A stretch of DNA of 36,695 nucleotides from an uncultured Collinsella sp. (GCA_900552145.1 URYW01000010.1:1-36695), one strand, 5' to 3'. Shown: positions 26,055 to 33,417, numbered from the stretch's first letter. Program-made: numbers and translations. The notes: generated from the letters alone by a model not told the origin.

Positions 26055-27146
26055 CTACAGTTCAGCTTCCAGTTCGGCTTTGTGCTCGTAGAGGTAGTCG
26101 CGCATGTAGGGGATGGCAAATGAGACCTTGCCGTACGAAGGAGCCTCGATAATCGATTCTCTTAACAGGCGGCTGCGGACGGAACTCACCTGTTGAGGCG
26201 TTTTGTTTAGGGCATCGGCAACCATGCTGGTCGAGCTCGTCTGCCCCAAAGACGCCATGCTCAGCAGATAAGCGATGCACGTGGGCGGAATGCGCTGCAG
26301 CGCGGGCTCAATCACCATGGCGCAGAAGCGTTCGCGTGCCGTTGCAATGCCGCGCTCGGCTTCTTCTTCTCCAATAATCGCTGTATGTGCGCGTCTCGCC
26401 AACTGCCATGCGTAGTATCCAACGAGTTGGATCATGAAAGGATAGCCTTGCGTTGCCTCGGCAAGTTGGCCGGCAATACCTGGCTGCAACTCCATGCCAG
26501 ACGCTTCAATGGTTTCCTCGAGGGAGTACGACACTTCGGTTACTGCCACAGCCTTCAGATCAAAGGGGAGGGCACGGCGCAAAAACGCAAGTGTCTTTCC
26601 GTTGATGATGCTTTCAATCATCGAAGGCAGCCCAGCAAAAACAAAGGCGATATCAAGGTCTTCGCCGATAACCTGCTGAATCGCAATGGAGAGCGTTCGG
26701 ACCTCATCGAGCTCTGCGTCTTGAACCTCGTCGAGAGTGATGAGCAGGCCATTTCCATTCTTGGATATTGTCTGTCTCATGGCGTCGCGTAGCGATGGGC
26801 CGATTCGCTCAATATCTATGCTGCCGATGGATATGCCAGCTACGGTGGGCTCAAATCTGGCGTGTTTGGCCTGGAATTTGGGCTGCAGCTGTTCGAGAAT
26901 GCGCTGGCAAAGTCCCTCGGTTGCGACCTCTTTTATGACCGTCCAGCCACGGCTTTGCGCCAAACGTGAGCACTCGTCAAGGAGGACCGTCTTGCCCGTT
27001 CCACGGACGCCGGCTATGCGCATTAGGCGCCCCGGGGCACCAGGCCCGTTGACGAGGCCTTCATTGAATTCTTCGAGCACATCTTCGCGGCCGATAATCG
27101 TGGGAGGTGTTTTACCTGCTGTGGGCTTAAAAGGGTTTGTTTGCAT
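26055..27146 (-). CDS. AAA/STAND-type ATPase with C-terminal winged helix
   Basis: 363 residues with Walker A GVRGTGKT (46-53), Walker B GLLITLDEVQ (D139, E140), a sensor-like stretch DIAFVFAGLPSM near 168, then a helical part and a C-terminal winged-helix region (TSSTSMVADALNKTPQQVSSVRSRLL near 315-340). This is the architecture of orphan Orc1/Cdc6-like and archaeal-type ATPases frequent in accessory DNA. Function is unknown; regulation, defence or mobility are possible. ATG 27146 is preferred over GTG 27155 because AAAGGTGG lies 5 nt upstream. Its own leader contains eight 10-bp repeats. Codon use is less GC-biased than the neighbours, consistent with acquisition. Confidence 0.8.
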   Translation of the reverse strand: MQTNPFKPTAGKTPPTIIGREDVLEEFNEGLVNGPGAPGRLMRIAGVRGTGKTVLLDECSRLAQSRGWTVIKEVATEGLCQRILEQLQPKFQAKHARFEPTVAGISIGSIDIERIGPSLRDAMRQTISKNGNGLLITLDEVQDAELDEVRTLSIAIQQVIGEDLDIAFVFAGLPSMIESIINGKTLAFLRRALPFDLKAVAVTEVSYSLEETIEASGMELQPGIAGQLAEATQGYPFMIQLVGYYAWQLARRAHTAIIGEEEAERGIATARERFCAMVIEPALQRIPPTCIAYLLSMASLGQTSSTSMVADALNKTPQQVSSVRSRLLRESIIEAPSYGKVSFAIPYMRDYLYEHKAELEAEL

Positions 27147-27160
27147 GTGAGCCACCTTTG

Positions 27161-27240
27161 CTCAAGATATAGCAAGATATAGCAAGATATAGCAAAGTAT
27201 AGCAAGATATAGCAAAGTATAGTGAGATATAGCAAAGCAA
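27161..27240. repeat. Eight tandem 10-bp repeats upstream of the ATPase gene
   Basis: The units are CTCAAGATAT, AGCAAGATAT (twice), AGCAAAGTAT, AGCAAGATAT, AGCAAAGTAT, AGTGAGATAT and AGCAAAGCAA; consensus AGCAAGATAT on the plus strand, ATATCTTGCT as read into the ATPase. The array starts 14 bp upstream of the ATPase start. A 10-bp period places every unit on nearly the same helix face, as in iterons or cooperative binding sites. It is AT-rich and prone to copy-number slippage. Confidence 0.9.
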
Positions 27241-27363
27241 GCGCTACTTGCGGGTTTTGCGGTGGTGCTATTTTCCAAATGCCGCGCGGATAAAGCGCTG
27301 GGCGAACAGCTTGTTGGCAACTCACGAGGGCTCGGGGTGCCAATTTGGGATGGAGTAGTGCTG

Positions 27364-27525
27364 TGCCACGAATAGGGCCTATCTACTACGTTTAAGCCGC
27401 AGGGGTCAACCATAGTCGGCTTTTTCGAAAATCGACAAGCTGTCTACCTGCGGTTTTGTTTTCACGGTTTTCGGTATGGTCGAGGCTATCCGTGTTAACG
27501 TAGTAGATAGGCCACTTTTGTGGCA
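27364..27525. repeat. 162-bp element with 29-bp inverted ends
   Basis: Left end 27364-27392 and right end 27497-27525 match as inverted complements at 25 of 29 positions; the inner 17 bp (GGCCTATCTACTACGTT) are perfect. Nested pairs lie inside, including CCGCAGG near 27398 with CCTGCGG near 27449 (followed by TTTTGTTTT) and ACCATA with TATGGT. It fits a small non-autonomous mobile element or a structured RNA carrying its own terminator. The surrounding 27247-27658 contains no supported gene. Confidence 0.65.
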
Positions 27526-27658
27526 AGGGGGCCGATCTGCGGGTCAGGGTAGCCAAAAGAACCCCGTCCCAAAAAGACTGATTGGGAGCTGGGGCGTGTC
27601 GATGCGATAGTATTACGTGGTGATATTCGACAAACCGTGAGCTTCATCCGAGGGCTTT

Positions 27659-28351
27659 ATGGAACAACACCAGCATTATCAGAGCTTGCAAGATCAGGCG
27701 TACAACGCATTGCGCTCCAAGATTATCTATGCCGAGCTCAAGCCCGGCACGCGCCTTTCGGCGATTGGTCTGGAAAAGGAGACGGGAATCGGGCGCACGC
27801 CCATTCGCGAATCCTTTGTGCGCCTGCGTGAGCAGGAGCTGGTGGAAACGCGTCCCAAAAGCGGCACCTACGTCTCTAAGATCAGCATGGAACGCGCCGA
27901 AAACGCCTGCTTTTTGCGCGAGAAGCTCGAGAGAAGCGTGCTTATTAAATGCTGTTCGGCCGCCTCGCCCGAGCAAAAGCAGCGGCTTGAGCAGATTCTT
28001 ACCGAGTCCGAGTCGCTCGACCATGGCGAAACGCGCCGTTTCTTTGACCTGGATAACCTGTTCCATGAGACATGTTTTGAGATTGCCGGTCGTCACATGT
28101 TGTGGGATTGGATGAAGAGCATCAACACGCATTTTGAGCGATACAACTGGTTGCGTATGGTGTCGCAGGATCTGGATTGGGAGCCGATTCGTCGGCAGCA
28201 TTGCCGGATTCTCGAGGCCATTAAGAGGGGCGATACCGATGCGGCGAGTTATCTGGCAGAGACGCACTTGCACCTGATGCCCGAGGAGCAGGGCCCGGTT
28301 ATTGCCTTGCATCCCGACTATTTTGAGCTGCCTAAAGACTCGTCTATCTAG
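27659..28351 (+). CDS. GntR-family regulator (FadR/FCD subfamily)
   Basis: 230 residues. The N-terminal winged helix (about 8-76) contains YNALRSKIIYAELKPGTRLS and the recognition part GIGRTPIRESFVRLREQELV, the classic GntR signature. The C-terminal FCD effector domain has the metal- or ligand-site pattern with D and H residues (DLDNLFHETCFEIAGRHML near 129-147, HCRILEAIKRGD, AETHLHL). Such proteins sense organic acids or sugar acids. ATG 27659 is preceded by CGAGGG with about 4-5 nt spacing. Its targets are not obvious: the nearest same-strand gene is a LacI-type regulator behind a weak terminator. Confidence 0.87.
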   Translation: MEQHQHYQSLQDQAYNALRSKIIYAELKPGTRLSAIGLEKETGIGRTPIRESFVRLREQELVETRPKSGTYVSKISMERAENACFLREKLERSVLIKCCSAASPEQKQRLEQILTESESLDHGETRRFFDLDNLFHETCFEIAGRHMLWDWMKSINTHFERYNWLRMVSQDLDWEPIRRQHCRILEAIKRGDTDAASYLAETHLHLMPEEQGPVIALHPDYFELPKDSSI

Positions 28352-28385
28352 CCCATCATCGCATCTGCTCGAGACGCAAAAACGA

Positions 28386-28407
28386 CGCTGCTTACCTACA
28401 GCGTTTT
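28386..28407 (+). terminator. Weak terminator after the GntR gene
   Basis: CGCTG (28386-28390) with CAGCG (28399-28403) and an 8-nt loop, followed by TTTT. The stem is only 5 bp, so efficiency is doubtful. Confidence 0.45.
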
Positions 28408-28475
28408 GCAACCGAAATTTTTAAAAAATGCCAAAAAAGGCTCAGACCGCTGACAATAGGGAAACGGGGTGCGTT

Positions 28476-29498
28476 ATGGCGCAGATGAGAATCAAGGACA
28501 TTGCCGCCGAGGCGGGCGTGAGTCCGGCCACGGTCTCGCGCTATCTCAACAACCGCCCTGGGCAAATGACCGAGGAAACCCGTGCTCGCATCGCGGCGGT
28601 CATCGAGCGCACCGGCTATCGCCCACGTGCCGCCGCACGCAATCTGCGCAGCTCACGCACCAACCTCATCGGCGTGATCCTGGCCGACATCGCCAACCCG
28701 TTCTCGAGCGCCATGCTCGAAGGGCTTTCCGCCAGCGCCGCCGCGCGCGGCTGCTCGCTCATGACGGCCATTAGCGGCAACGACCCCGCAAAGGAAGCAG
28801 AGTCGCTCACCAGACTTATCGATGCCGGTGTGGACGGCCTGGTAGTCAACACCTGCGGAGGCAATGACGAGGCGATCGTCGCGGCAGCGGGACGCCTGCC
28901 CGTTGTGCTGCTCGACCGCGATGTTGCCGACGGCGGTGTCGATCTGGTGACATCTAACAACCGTGAGCTAGTCGCCGGCTTGGTAGACGCCTTGGCCGCT
29001 GCGGGCAGCGAGCGTCTGTGCCTGCTCACCGAGGCAAGCGACGATAGCCCCGTGCGTCGAGAGCGCGCCGAGGCCTTTACCGACGAGCTTTCGCGCCGCG
29101 GCCTTGCGGGCGAGGTTGTCACCCTGGCCGACGGTGGCGCCACGGGCATCGGCCGCTTGGACGAGACCATCCGTGACTATGCCGGCAAAAAGCTCGGCCT
29201 CATTGCCGTCAACGGCCTGGTCTTCCTGCGTCTGACCGAGGCGCTGGCGCAGCTTGGTCCCTCGCTGCCGGCGGGGCTCAAGATCGCGACGTTTGACGAC
29301 TACCCCTGGAACCATGTGCTCTTTGGCGGCGTGACCACGGCCGCGCAAGACACCCTCACCATCGCCGAGCGCGTAGCCGAGCGCCTGTCCGAGCGCATCG
29401 ACGTCGTCACCACCACGGTGGGCGAGGCCGCAAAGCTCGCCCCCAAGCGTATCGAGGTCCTCGGCCACATCGAACACCGCGCTTCGACCTCGCGCTAG
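28476..29498 (+). CDS. LacI-family transcriptional regulator
   Basis: 340 residues. The N-terminal HTH MRIKDIAAEAGVSPATVSRYLNNRPG (4-29) and the hinge region RSSRTNLIGVILADIANPFSS are typical of LacI regulators. The effector-binding core has DGLVVNTCGGNDE, VVLLDRD and IATFDDYPWNHVLFGGVTTAAQD. The spacing resembles the KdgR-type branch that controls sugar-acid use, but this is a loose resemblance. ATG 28476 gives the normal short lead before the HTH; the earlier in-frame ATG 28428 would add 16 residues. No transporter or catabolic gene lies beside it, so it either acts elsewhere or has lost its partners. Confidence 0.85.
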   Translation: MAQMRIKDIAAEAGVSPATVSRYLNNRPGQMTEETRARIAAVIERTGYRPRAAARNLRSSRTNLIGVILADIANPFSSAMLEGLSASAAARGCSLMTAISGNDPAKEAESLTRLIDAGVDGLVVNTCGGNDEAIVAAAGRLPVVLLDRDVADGGVDLVTSNNRELVAGLVDALAAAGSERLCLLTEASDDSPVRRERAEAFTDELSRRGLAGEVVTLADGGATGIGRLDETIRDYAGKKLGLIAVNGLVFLRLTEALAQLGPSLPAGLKIATFDDYPWNHVLFGGVTTAAQDTLTIAERVAERLSERIDVVTTTVGEAAKLAPKRIEVLGHIEHRASTSR

Positions 29499-29528
29499 TC
29501 TGTGTGATAATATATAGACAATGTCATA
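29483..29528 (+). promoter_or_regulatory. Promoter and palindrome of the RHH-MNT/HepT operon
   Basis: A -35 TTCGAC (29483-29488), 17 bp, and -10 GATAAT (29506-29511) overlap the end of the preceding LacI gene. A 9-bp palindrome GACAATGTC (29517-29525, A at centre) follows directly, where transcription should begin, and ends 15 bp before the start codon. This is the expected place for autorepression by the N-terminal ribbon-helix-helix domain of the first gene product. Confidence 0.6.
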
Positions 29529-29540
29529 CAGGAGGTATCC

Positions 29541-30035
29541 ATGGCTGCGTCTGTGCTGAGTGTGCGAGTGGACTCGTCAATTAAAGACTCATTTGCCGAA
29601 TTGTGCGAAGAGCTTGGTATGACTTCGTCTGTTGCGGTCAATATGTTTATGAGGCAGATGCTGCGCGAGCGCTCTCTGCCGTTTGTTCCTTCACTTGGTA
29701 AAAGCTCTGCGAGCGAAAGCGCCGCGACGGGCATTTTGGATACTGCCCAGATTGAGTCCGCCGTCCGCGAAGCAGCCAGCTCGATTCCCGCCATCAAAAC
29801 CGTGATTCTTTTTGGTTCGTATGCCCGGGGCGAGGCACATGTCGATAGCGATATTGACTTGCGTCTCGAAGTCGATCGCGAGCAGGGCTTTGGTCTTTTC
29901 GCGCTGTCGGCGTTTGGTGAGGCGGTGCGCAAAGAAACCGGGAGGCAGGTTGACCTCGTCTCGAGCGACCATCTTGATGACGATCTTGCCGCGGTAATCG
30001 AGCGCGAAGGAGTGATCCTTTATGATCGCGCGTAA
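29541..30035 (+). CDS. Antitoxin: RelB/DinJ-like DNA-binding domain fused to MntA-type nucleotidyltransferase
   Basis: 164 residues in two parts. Residues 4-48 (SVLSVRVDSSIKDSFAELCEELGMTSSVAVNMFMRQML in short pieces) match the ribbon-helix-helix of RelB/DinJ antitoxins. Residues 75-164 are a minimal nucleotidyltransferase with the full GSX10DXD signature: G92, S93, D104, D106. MntA-type enzymes neutralise HepT toxins by attaching AMP groups to a Tyr. The gene overlaps the following HepT gene by 14 nt. ATG 29541 follows AGGAGG by about 6 nt. Classic MntA proteins lack the DNA-binding part, so the fusion would place enzyme and autorepressor in one chain. That function is inferred; the domains are clear. 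Confidence 0.85.
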   Translation: MAASVLSVRVDSSIKDSFAELCEELGMTSSVAVNMFMRQMLRERSLPFVPSLGKSSASESAATGILDTAQIESAVREAASSIPAIKTVILFGSYARGEAHVDSDIDLRLEVDREQGFGLFALSAFGEAVRKETGRQVDLVSSDHLDDDLAAVIEREGVILYDRA

Positions 30036-30393
30036 GTCAGACGGTCTCCGCGCCCAAGAGGTTTTGGAGGCCATCTCCGAAACGAACGAGCGCATCAAGG
30101 CTTTTGATATCACCGAGGACCAGTTTCTGCATGCGAATGACGTGCGGACGAGGGCGTTGGCGGACTCCCTTTTGATGTGTGCGCTTAGGGTGACGGAAGA
30201 AGCGGGCAAATTGTCGGAACGCTCGCAGCGGCTTCATCCCGAAATCGAATGGCGTGGAATTGTCGGCATGAGAAATTATCTTGCGCATGATTACGGCAAT
30301 GTCGACCGCTCGGTTGTTTGGGATGCAGTGACGATGGAGTTCCCCGCGCTGGAACGAGCTTGTAGGCAAATTGTCTCCGAATCTGAGCGATAG
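30022..30393 (+). CDS. HepT-type HEPN toxin
   Basis: A 123-residue all-helical HEPN protein (HepT/DUF86 family). The ribonuclease signature RX4HXY is intact as RNYLAHDY: R84, H89, Y91. In characterised MntA-HepT pairs the HEPN protein cleaves RNA, and the Tyr of this motif is AMPylated by the partner. Start ATG 30022 lies inside the end of the antitoxin gene (14-nt overlap, different frame) with GGAGTG about 8 nt upstream, so the pair is translationally coupled. The intact motif in both proteins suggests an active system. Confidence 0.9.
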   Translation: MIARKSDGLRAQEVLEAISETNERIKAFDITEDQFLHANDVRTRALADSLLMCALRVTEEAGKLSERSQRLHPEIEWRGIVGMRNYLAHDYGNVDRSVVWDAVTMEFPALERACRQIVSESER

Positions 30394-30445
30394 TCACTTG
30401 TCATATCGGCCTGTTCGCGCACGTTTTTTGAGCGCTTGATACGCT

Positions 30446-30461
30446 TTAACCCTGCGGAAAC
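30446..30461 (+). promoter_or_regulatory. Possible GlnR box upstream of the glnA-like gene
   Basis: TTAAC, six bases, GAAAC (30446-30461) fits one half of the actinobacterial GlnR consensus gTnAC-n6-GAAAC, 65 bp before the start codon. A -10-like TATAGA (30486-30491) lies downstream. The link is strengthened by the GlnR-like regulator gene two genes on. A single short box can occur by chance. Confidence 0.4.
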
Positions 30462-30526
30462 ATTTTTCTGCGATAGTATCTGCGATATAGACCAGTCGAA
30501 ACCCGCCCGAAAGAAAGGGGAGCGAC

Positions 30527-31864
30527 ATGAACCAGCAGAACATCGATTACGTACTCCGCTCCGTAGAGCAGCGCGACATCCGCTTTGTGCGTCTGTGGTT
30601 TGTCGACATTCTCGGCCGCCTCAAGAACTTTGCCATTAGCCCCGAGGACCTCGAGGTCGCTTTTGAGGAGGGCATTGGCTTTGACGGCTCCGCCATCGAG
30701 GGCTTTGCCACGCCCGAGGAAGCCGACATGCTGGCGTTTCCCGATGCTTCGACCTTCCAGATCCTGCCGTGGCGCCCGAGCCACAACGGCGTCGCCCGCG
30801 TGTTCTGCGACGTGTGCACTCCCGATCGTAAGCCGTTTGCCGGCGACCCGCGCGATGCCCTGCGCCGCATGTTCCGCAAGGCCGAGAAGGCTGGCTATCT
30901 GCTCAACGTGGGTGCCGAGCTGGAGTACTACTACTTCCCCGACGAGCACACCCCTGAGCCGCTCGACAACGTGGGCTACTTCGATCTTTCGGTGAGCGAT
31001 GCCGCTCGCGACCTGCGTCGCAACACGGTCCTCACGCTCGAGAAGATGTCCGTGCCCGTGGAGTACACCTTCCACGCCGCCGGCCGCTCGCAGCACGGCA
31101 TGAGCCTGCGCCACGCCGAGGCCCTGAGCATGTCCGACGCCATCACCACGGCCAAACTCATCATTAAGCAGCAGGCCTACGAGAGCGGTTGCCACGCCTC
31201 CTTTATGCCCAAGCCGCTGGCGGGCGAGGATGGCAGCGCCATGTTCCTGTGCCAGTCGCTGTTCGACCACGACGGCAACAACGTCTTTTGGGGAGAGGAC
31301 GACGAGAAGTACCATCTCTCCGACGTCGCCAAGCACTACATGGCCGGTATCCTGGCGCACGCGCGCGAGATCAGCGCCATCACCAACCCTACGGTCAACT
31401 CGTACAAGCGCATCACCACGGGCGGCGACTCCGTGCCACAGTACGCCACGTGGGGCCTGCGCAACCGCGCGAGCATGGTCCGCATCCCGGTCTACAAGCC
31501 TGGCAAGCAGCTGTCTACGCGCATCGAGCTGCGCAGTCCCGATCCCATGGCCAACCCGTACCTGGTCAACGCCGTCACGCTGGCGGCTGGTCTGGACGGC
31601 ATCGAGCGCAAGCTGGAGCTCCCGCCCGAGGCCACGGCCGAGACGCTCAAGCTTACCGACCGTCAGATGGTCGAGGCCGGCTACACGCCGCTGCCGCGCT
31701 CGCTCAAAGAGGCGCTCGACGTGTTTGAGGACTCGCAGTTTATGAAGGATGCCCTCGGCGAGCACATCCACAGTTTCTTCCTCAAAAAGAAGCGCGACGA
31801 GTGGCATAAGTTTGAGTCCACGATCACCGAGTGGGAGATCAAGCACTACCTGGCGAACTCCTAA
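30527..31864 (+). CDS. glnA: Glutamine-synthetase-family protein lacking several metal ligands
   Basis: 445 residues with the full GSI fold: N-terminal FVDILGRLKNF, FDGSAIEGF (D53), GAELEYYYF (E131 and E133 conserved), FMPKP, NPTVNSYKR and LSTRIELRSPDPMANPY (E334, R336). Three of the six classical metal-ligand positions have changed. Where GSI has HHEV the protein has FHAA (A184); where it has GQHE or GQNE it has SQHG (G191); where it has SGMH it has SAMF (F240). The ammonium-site GYEAP segment reads GGDSVPQ. It may not make glutamine by the normal mechanism and could be a regulatory or specialised ligase. ATG 30527 follows AAAGGGGAG by about 5 nt. The GlnR-like gene follows 50 nt downstream. 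Confidence 0.85.
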   Translation: MNQQNIDYVLRSVEQRDIRFVRLWFVDILGRLKNFAISPEDLEVAFEEGIGFDGSAIEGFATPEEADMLAFPDASTFQILPWRPSHNGVARVFCDVCTPDRKPFAGDPRDALRRMFRKAEKAGYLLNVGAELEYYYFPDEHTPEPLDNVGYFDLSVSDAARDLRRNTVLTLEKMSVPVEYTFHAAGRSQHGMSLRHAEALSMSDAITTAKLIIKQQAYESGCHASFMPKPLAGEDGSAMFLCQSLFDHDGNNVFWGEDDEKYHLSDVAKHYMAGILAHAREISAITNPTVNSYKRITTGGDSVPQYATWGLRNRASMVRIPVYKPGKQLSTRIELRSPDPMANPYLVNAVTLAAGLDGIERKLELPPEATAETLKLTDRQMVEAGYTPLPRSLKEALDVFEDSQFMKDALGEHIHSFFLKKKRDEWHKFESTITEWEIKHYLANS

Positions 31865-31914
31865 TCGCGCTGGCTTGTTCCAGTACGATTGAGCTCATTT
31901 CTTTGGAGGCCGAT

Positions 31915-32577
31915 ATGTCCGAAAAGAGTGCCCTGTTCATGGCGCGCACGACGCGCTTCCACGAGTTTGCCCGCAGCTTGACGACCACCCTGGGTGTCGA
32001 GGTGAGCCTGGCAACCCCCGATTCGCCGACTGCGGCGCACGACTTTGACCTGCTGATCCTCGACTCCGACGGCATCCGTAGCGACCGCATCGATCAGATT
32101 GCCAAGTGGCTTGACGACCGCGGCGGCGTTCCCATGCTGGTGATCGTCGACGACGAGGCGCTCGGTACCTTGCGCCTGCCGAATCACGCGCATGCCGACT
32201 TTGTGTGCCCCACGGCGACGCCCAACGAGCTCAAGGCTCGTGCGCAGCGCCTGATGGGCGAGGAGGAGACCGTCACCGCCGACGATGTGCTCAACATCGA
32301 CAACCTTGAGATTAACCTGGCAACCTACCAGGTGACGCTCGATAACGAGCCCATCGACCTGACACTGATGGAGTACTCGCTGCTGAGCTTTTTGGCGACG
32401 CACCCCAACCGTGCCTACAGCCGCGAGGTGCTGCTGCACCGCGTGTGGGGCTTTGAGTACTGCGGTGGCACGCGCACCGTCGATGTGCACATTCGACGCA
32501 TCCGCTCCAAGGTGGGTCCGCAGATCGCGGCGCACATCACCACCGTCCGCGGCGTAGGCTATCTGTTTAAGGACTAG
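31915..32577 (+). CDS. Orphan OmpR-type response regulator, GlnR-like
   Basis: 220 residues. The receiver half (1-118) keeps one central Asp (LLILDSDGI) but lacks the N-terminal acidic pair and the conserved Lys near the end (FVCPTATPNEL), so ordinary phosphorylation is doubtful. The C-terminal winged helix is intact: LEINLATYQVTLDNEPIDLTLMEYSLL, then RVWGFEYCGGTRTVDVHIRRIRSKVG and TVRGVGYLF. Actinobacterial GlnR has this same phosphorylation-independent design and controls nitrogen genes. Its position 50 nt after the glnA-like gene fits that role. No histidine kinase is nearby. ATG 31915 follows TTGGAGG by about 5 nt. Confidence 0.85.
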   Translation: MSEKSALFMARTTRFHEFARSLTTTLGVEVSLATPDSPTAAHDFDLLILDSDGIRSDRIDQIAKWLDDRGGVPMLVIVDDEALGTLRLPNHAHADFVCPTATPNELKARAQRLMGEEETVTADDVLNIDNLEINLATYQVTLDNEPIDLTLMEYSLLSFLATHPNRAYSREVLLHRVWGFEYCGGTRTVDVHIRRIRSKVGPQIAAHITTVRGVGYLFKD

Positions 32578-32596
32578 CAAATAGAGGGCAATGTGA

Positions 32597-32626
32597 GGGT
32601 ACCGGAGATTTCTCCAGTACCCTTTT
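32597..32626 (+). terminator. Terminator after the GlnR-like gene
   Basis: A 12-bp stem, GGGTACCGGAGA (32597-32608) with TCTCCAGTACCC (32611-32622) and one mismatch, TT loop, then TTTT. It closes the glnA-like operon and marks the edge of the AT-rich region. Confidence 0.88.
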
Positions 32627-32893
32627 CTCGTTTAGGGTGAAAAGAGGACCTTTCATCGATTAAAAGTGTGTCAGTAAAAACAATATCAAACGTATAGCAC
32701 TATCTAACGAATATCATTTAGTTACCTGCCAAGGATTTGTATAAACAGGGATATGTTGTTGATGCGAGCAAAACGATTTCGGGAATGATAACGCCAACGC
32801 AAACAGAAGTTATCAAAGAGACGAAAACCTACGCATGCGCGTTTCGGCAATGTTTTCTCTGGGAGGCTCCGGTCAAATGGCAGCGGGCGCGCA
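32627..32893. other. AT-rich stretch without a clear gene
   Basis: Base composition drops sharply compared with the core genes. One plus frame from 32737 is open to 32925 but has no ribosome site, no motifs and non-matching codon use. It may contain the worn 5' part (signal peptide) of the small frame that follows. Confidence 0.4.
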
Positions 32894-33049
32894 ATGGCAG
32901 TTGTGGGCTATGTGGCAATGCATAACACATACTCAAATGCCAAGAAGTACCTGCTTGTGGTTTGGAACGGATGGATAAACCGGCTGCAGTTTCTTCCATA
33001 TGACGTATCAATTTACACGGCTCACGACGGAACATATTGCAAGGGGTGA
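32894..33049 (+). pseudogene. Small secreted-peptide-like frame, possibly a broken lactococcin 972-type bacteriocin
   Basis: 51 codons (MAVVGYVAMHNTYSNAKKYL then LVVWNGWINRLQFLPYDVSI and YTAHDGTYCKG). The pattern GY..YSN..K....NGW......VS.Y.A..GTYC loosely recalls the C-terminal part of lactococcin 972-family peptides. In the adjacent plus frame just upstream the sequence reads GSGQMAAGAQWQ, similar to the family start G.W, so a frameshift near 32900 may have broken one gene. No signal peptide is intact. The stop lies 8 nt before the next gene. The family link is a guess from pattern only. Confidence 0.3.
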
Positions 33050-33057
33050 TTGTACTC

Positions 33058-33414
33058 GTGAATGGCGACAAGTTCATTAGAAGGGCAATACCCCTATTGG
33101 TTCTTTTCCTTGCCTTGGTCGCTGCAGTGAGTTTGTCCCTGCTAGGGGCGACTAATGGGGGAGAAAACGACACGGTTGTCGCGATCGAAGTTCGCACTCT
33201 AACGGATGTTCATAACGGGCAATTTGAGGCGTTGATGCCAAGTGGTTGCCGTAAAAAGATCGATATGCGTCGCAAGTCAAGTTCCGGATATGTTGCAGGG
33301 TTGAAGGCAGGTGAAAAATGGATTCTAGGTTTTGTAGAAGAAAAGGAACTTGACGGGACTGTTCTATATCCCCATTTTGCCGAGAAAGCCAAATCAAGTA
33401 GACAAGGGGAATGA
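33058..33414 (+). CDS. Small membrane-anchored protein of unknown function
   Basis: 118 residues starting at GTG 33058, with AAGGGGTGAT ending 7 nt upstream. An N-terminal KFIRRA is followed by one hydrophobic segment (IPLLVLFLALVAAVSLSLL, about 9-27). The rest is soluble and probably extracytoplasmic (VVAIEVRTLTDVHNGQFEAL, a basic KKIDMRRKSSSGY, GLKAGEKWILGFVEEKELDG), resembling a small beta-rich domain. No family was recognised. It lies between two damaged frames in the same orientation, 8 nt after one and 3 nt before the other, so the three were probably one operon. Composition is unlike the flanking core genes. Confidence 0.6.
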   Translation: MNGDKFIRRAIPLLVLFLALVAAVSLSLLGATNGGENDTVVAIEVRTLTDVHNGQFEALMPSGCRKKIDMRRKSSSGYVAGLKAGEKWILGFVEEKELDGTVLYPHFAEKAKSSRQGE

Positions 33415-33417
33415 AGA

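Noticed and set aside
32737..32925. Independent gene at the start of the AT-rich cluster
   Set aside because: No ribosome site and no motif; more likely part of the decayed peptide gene or non-coding.
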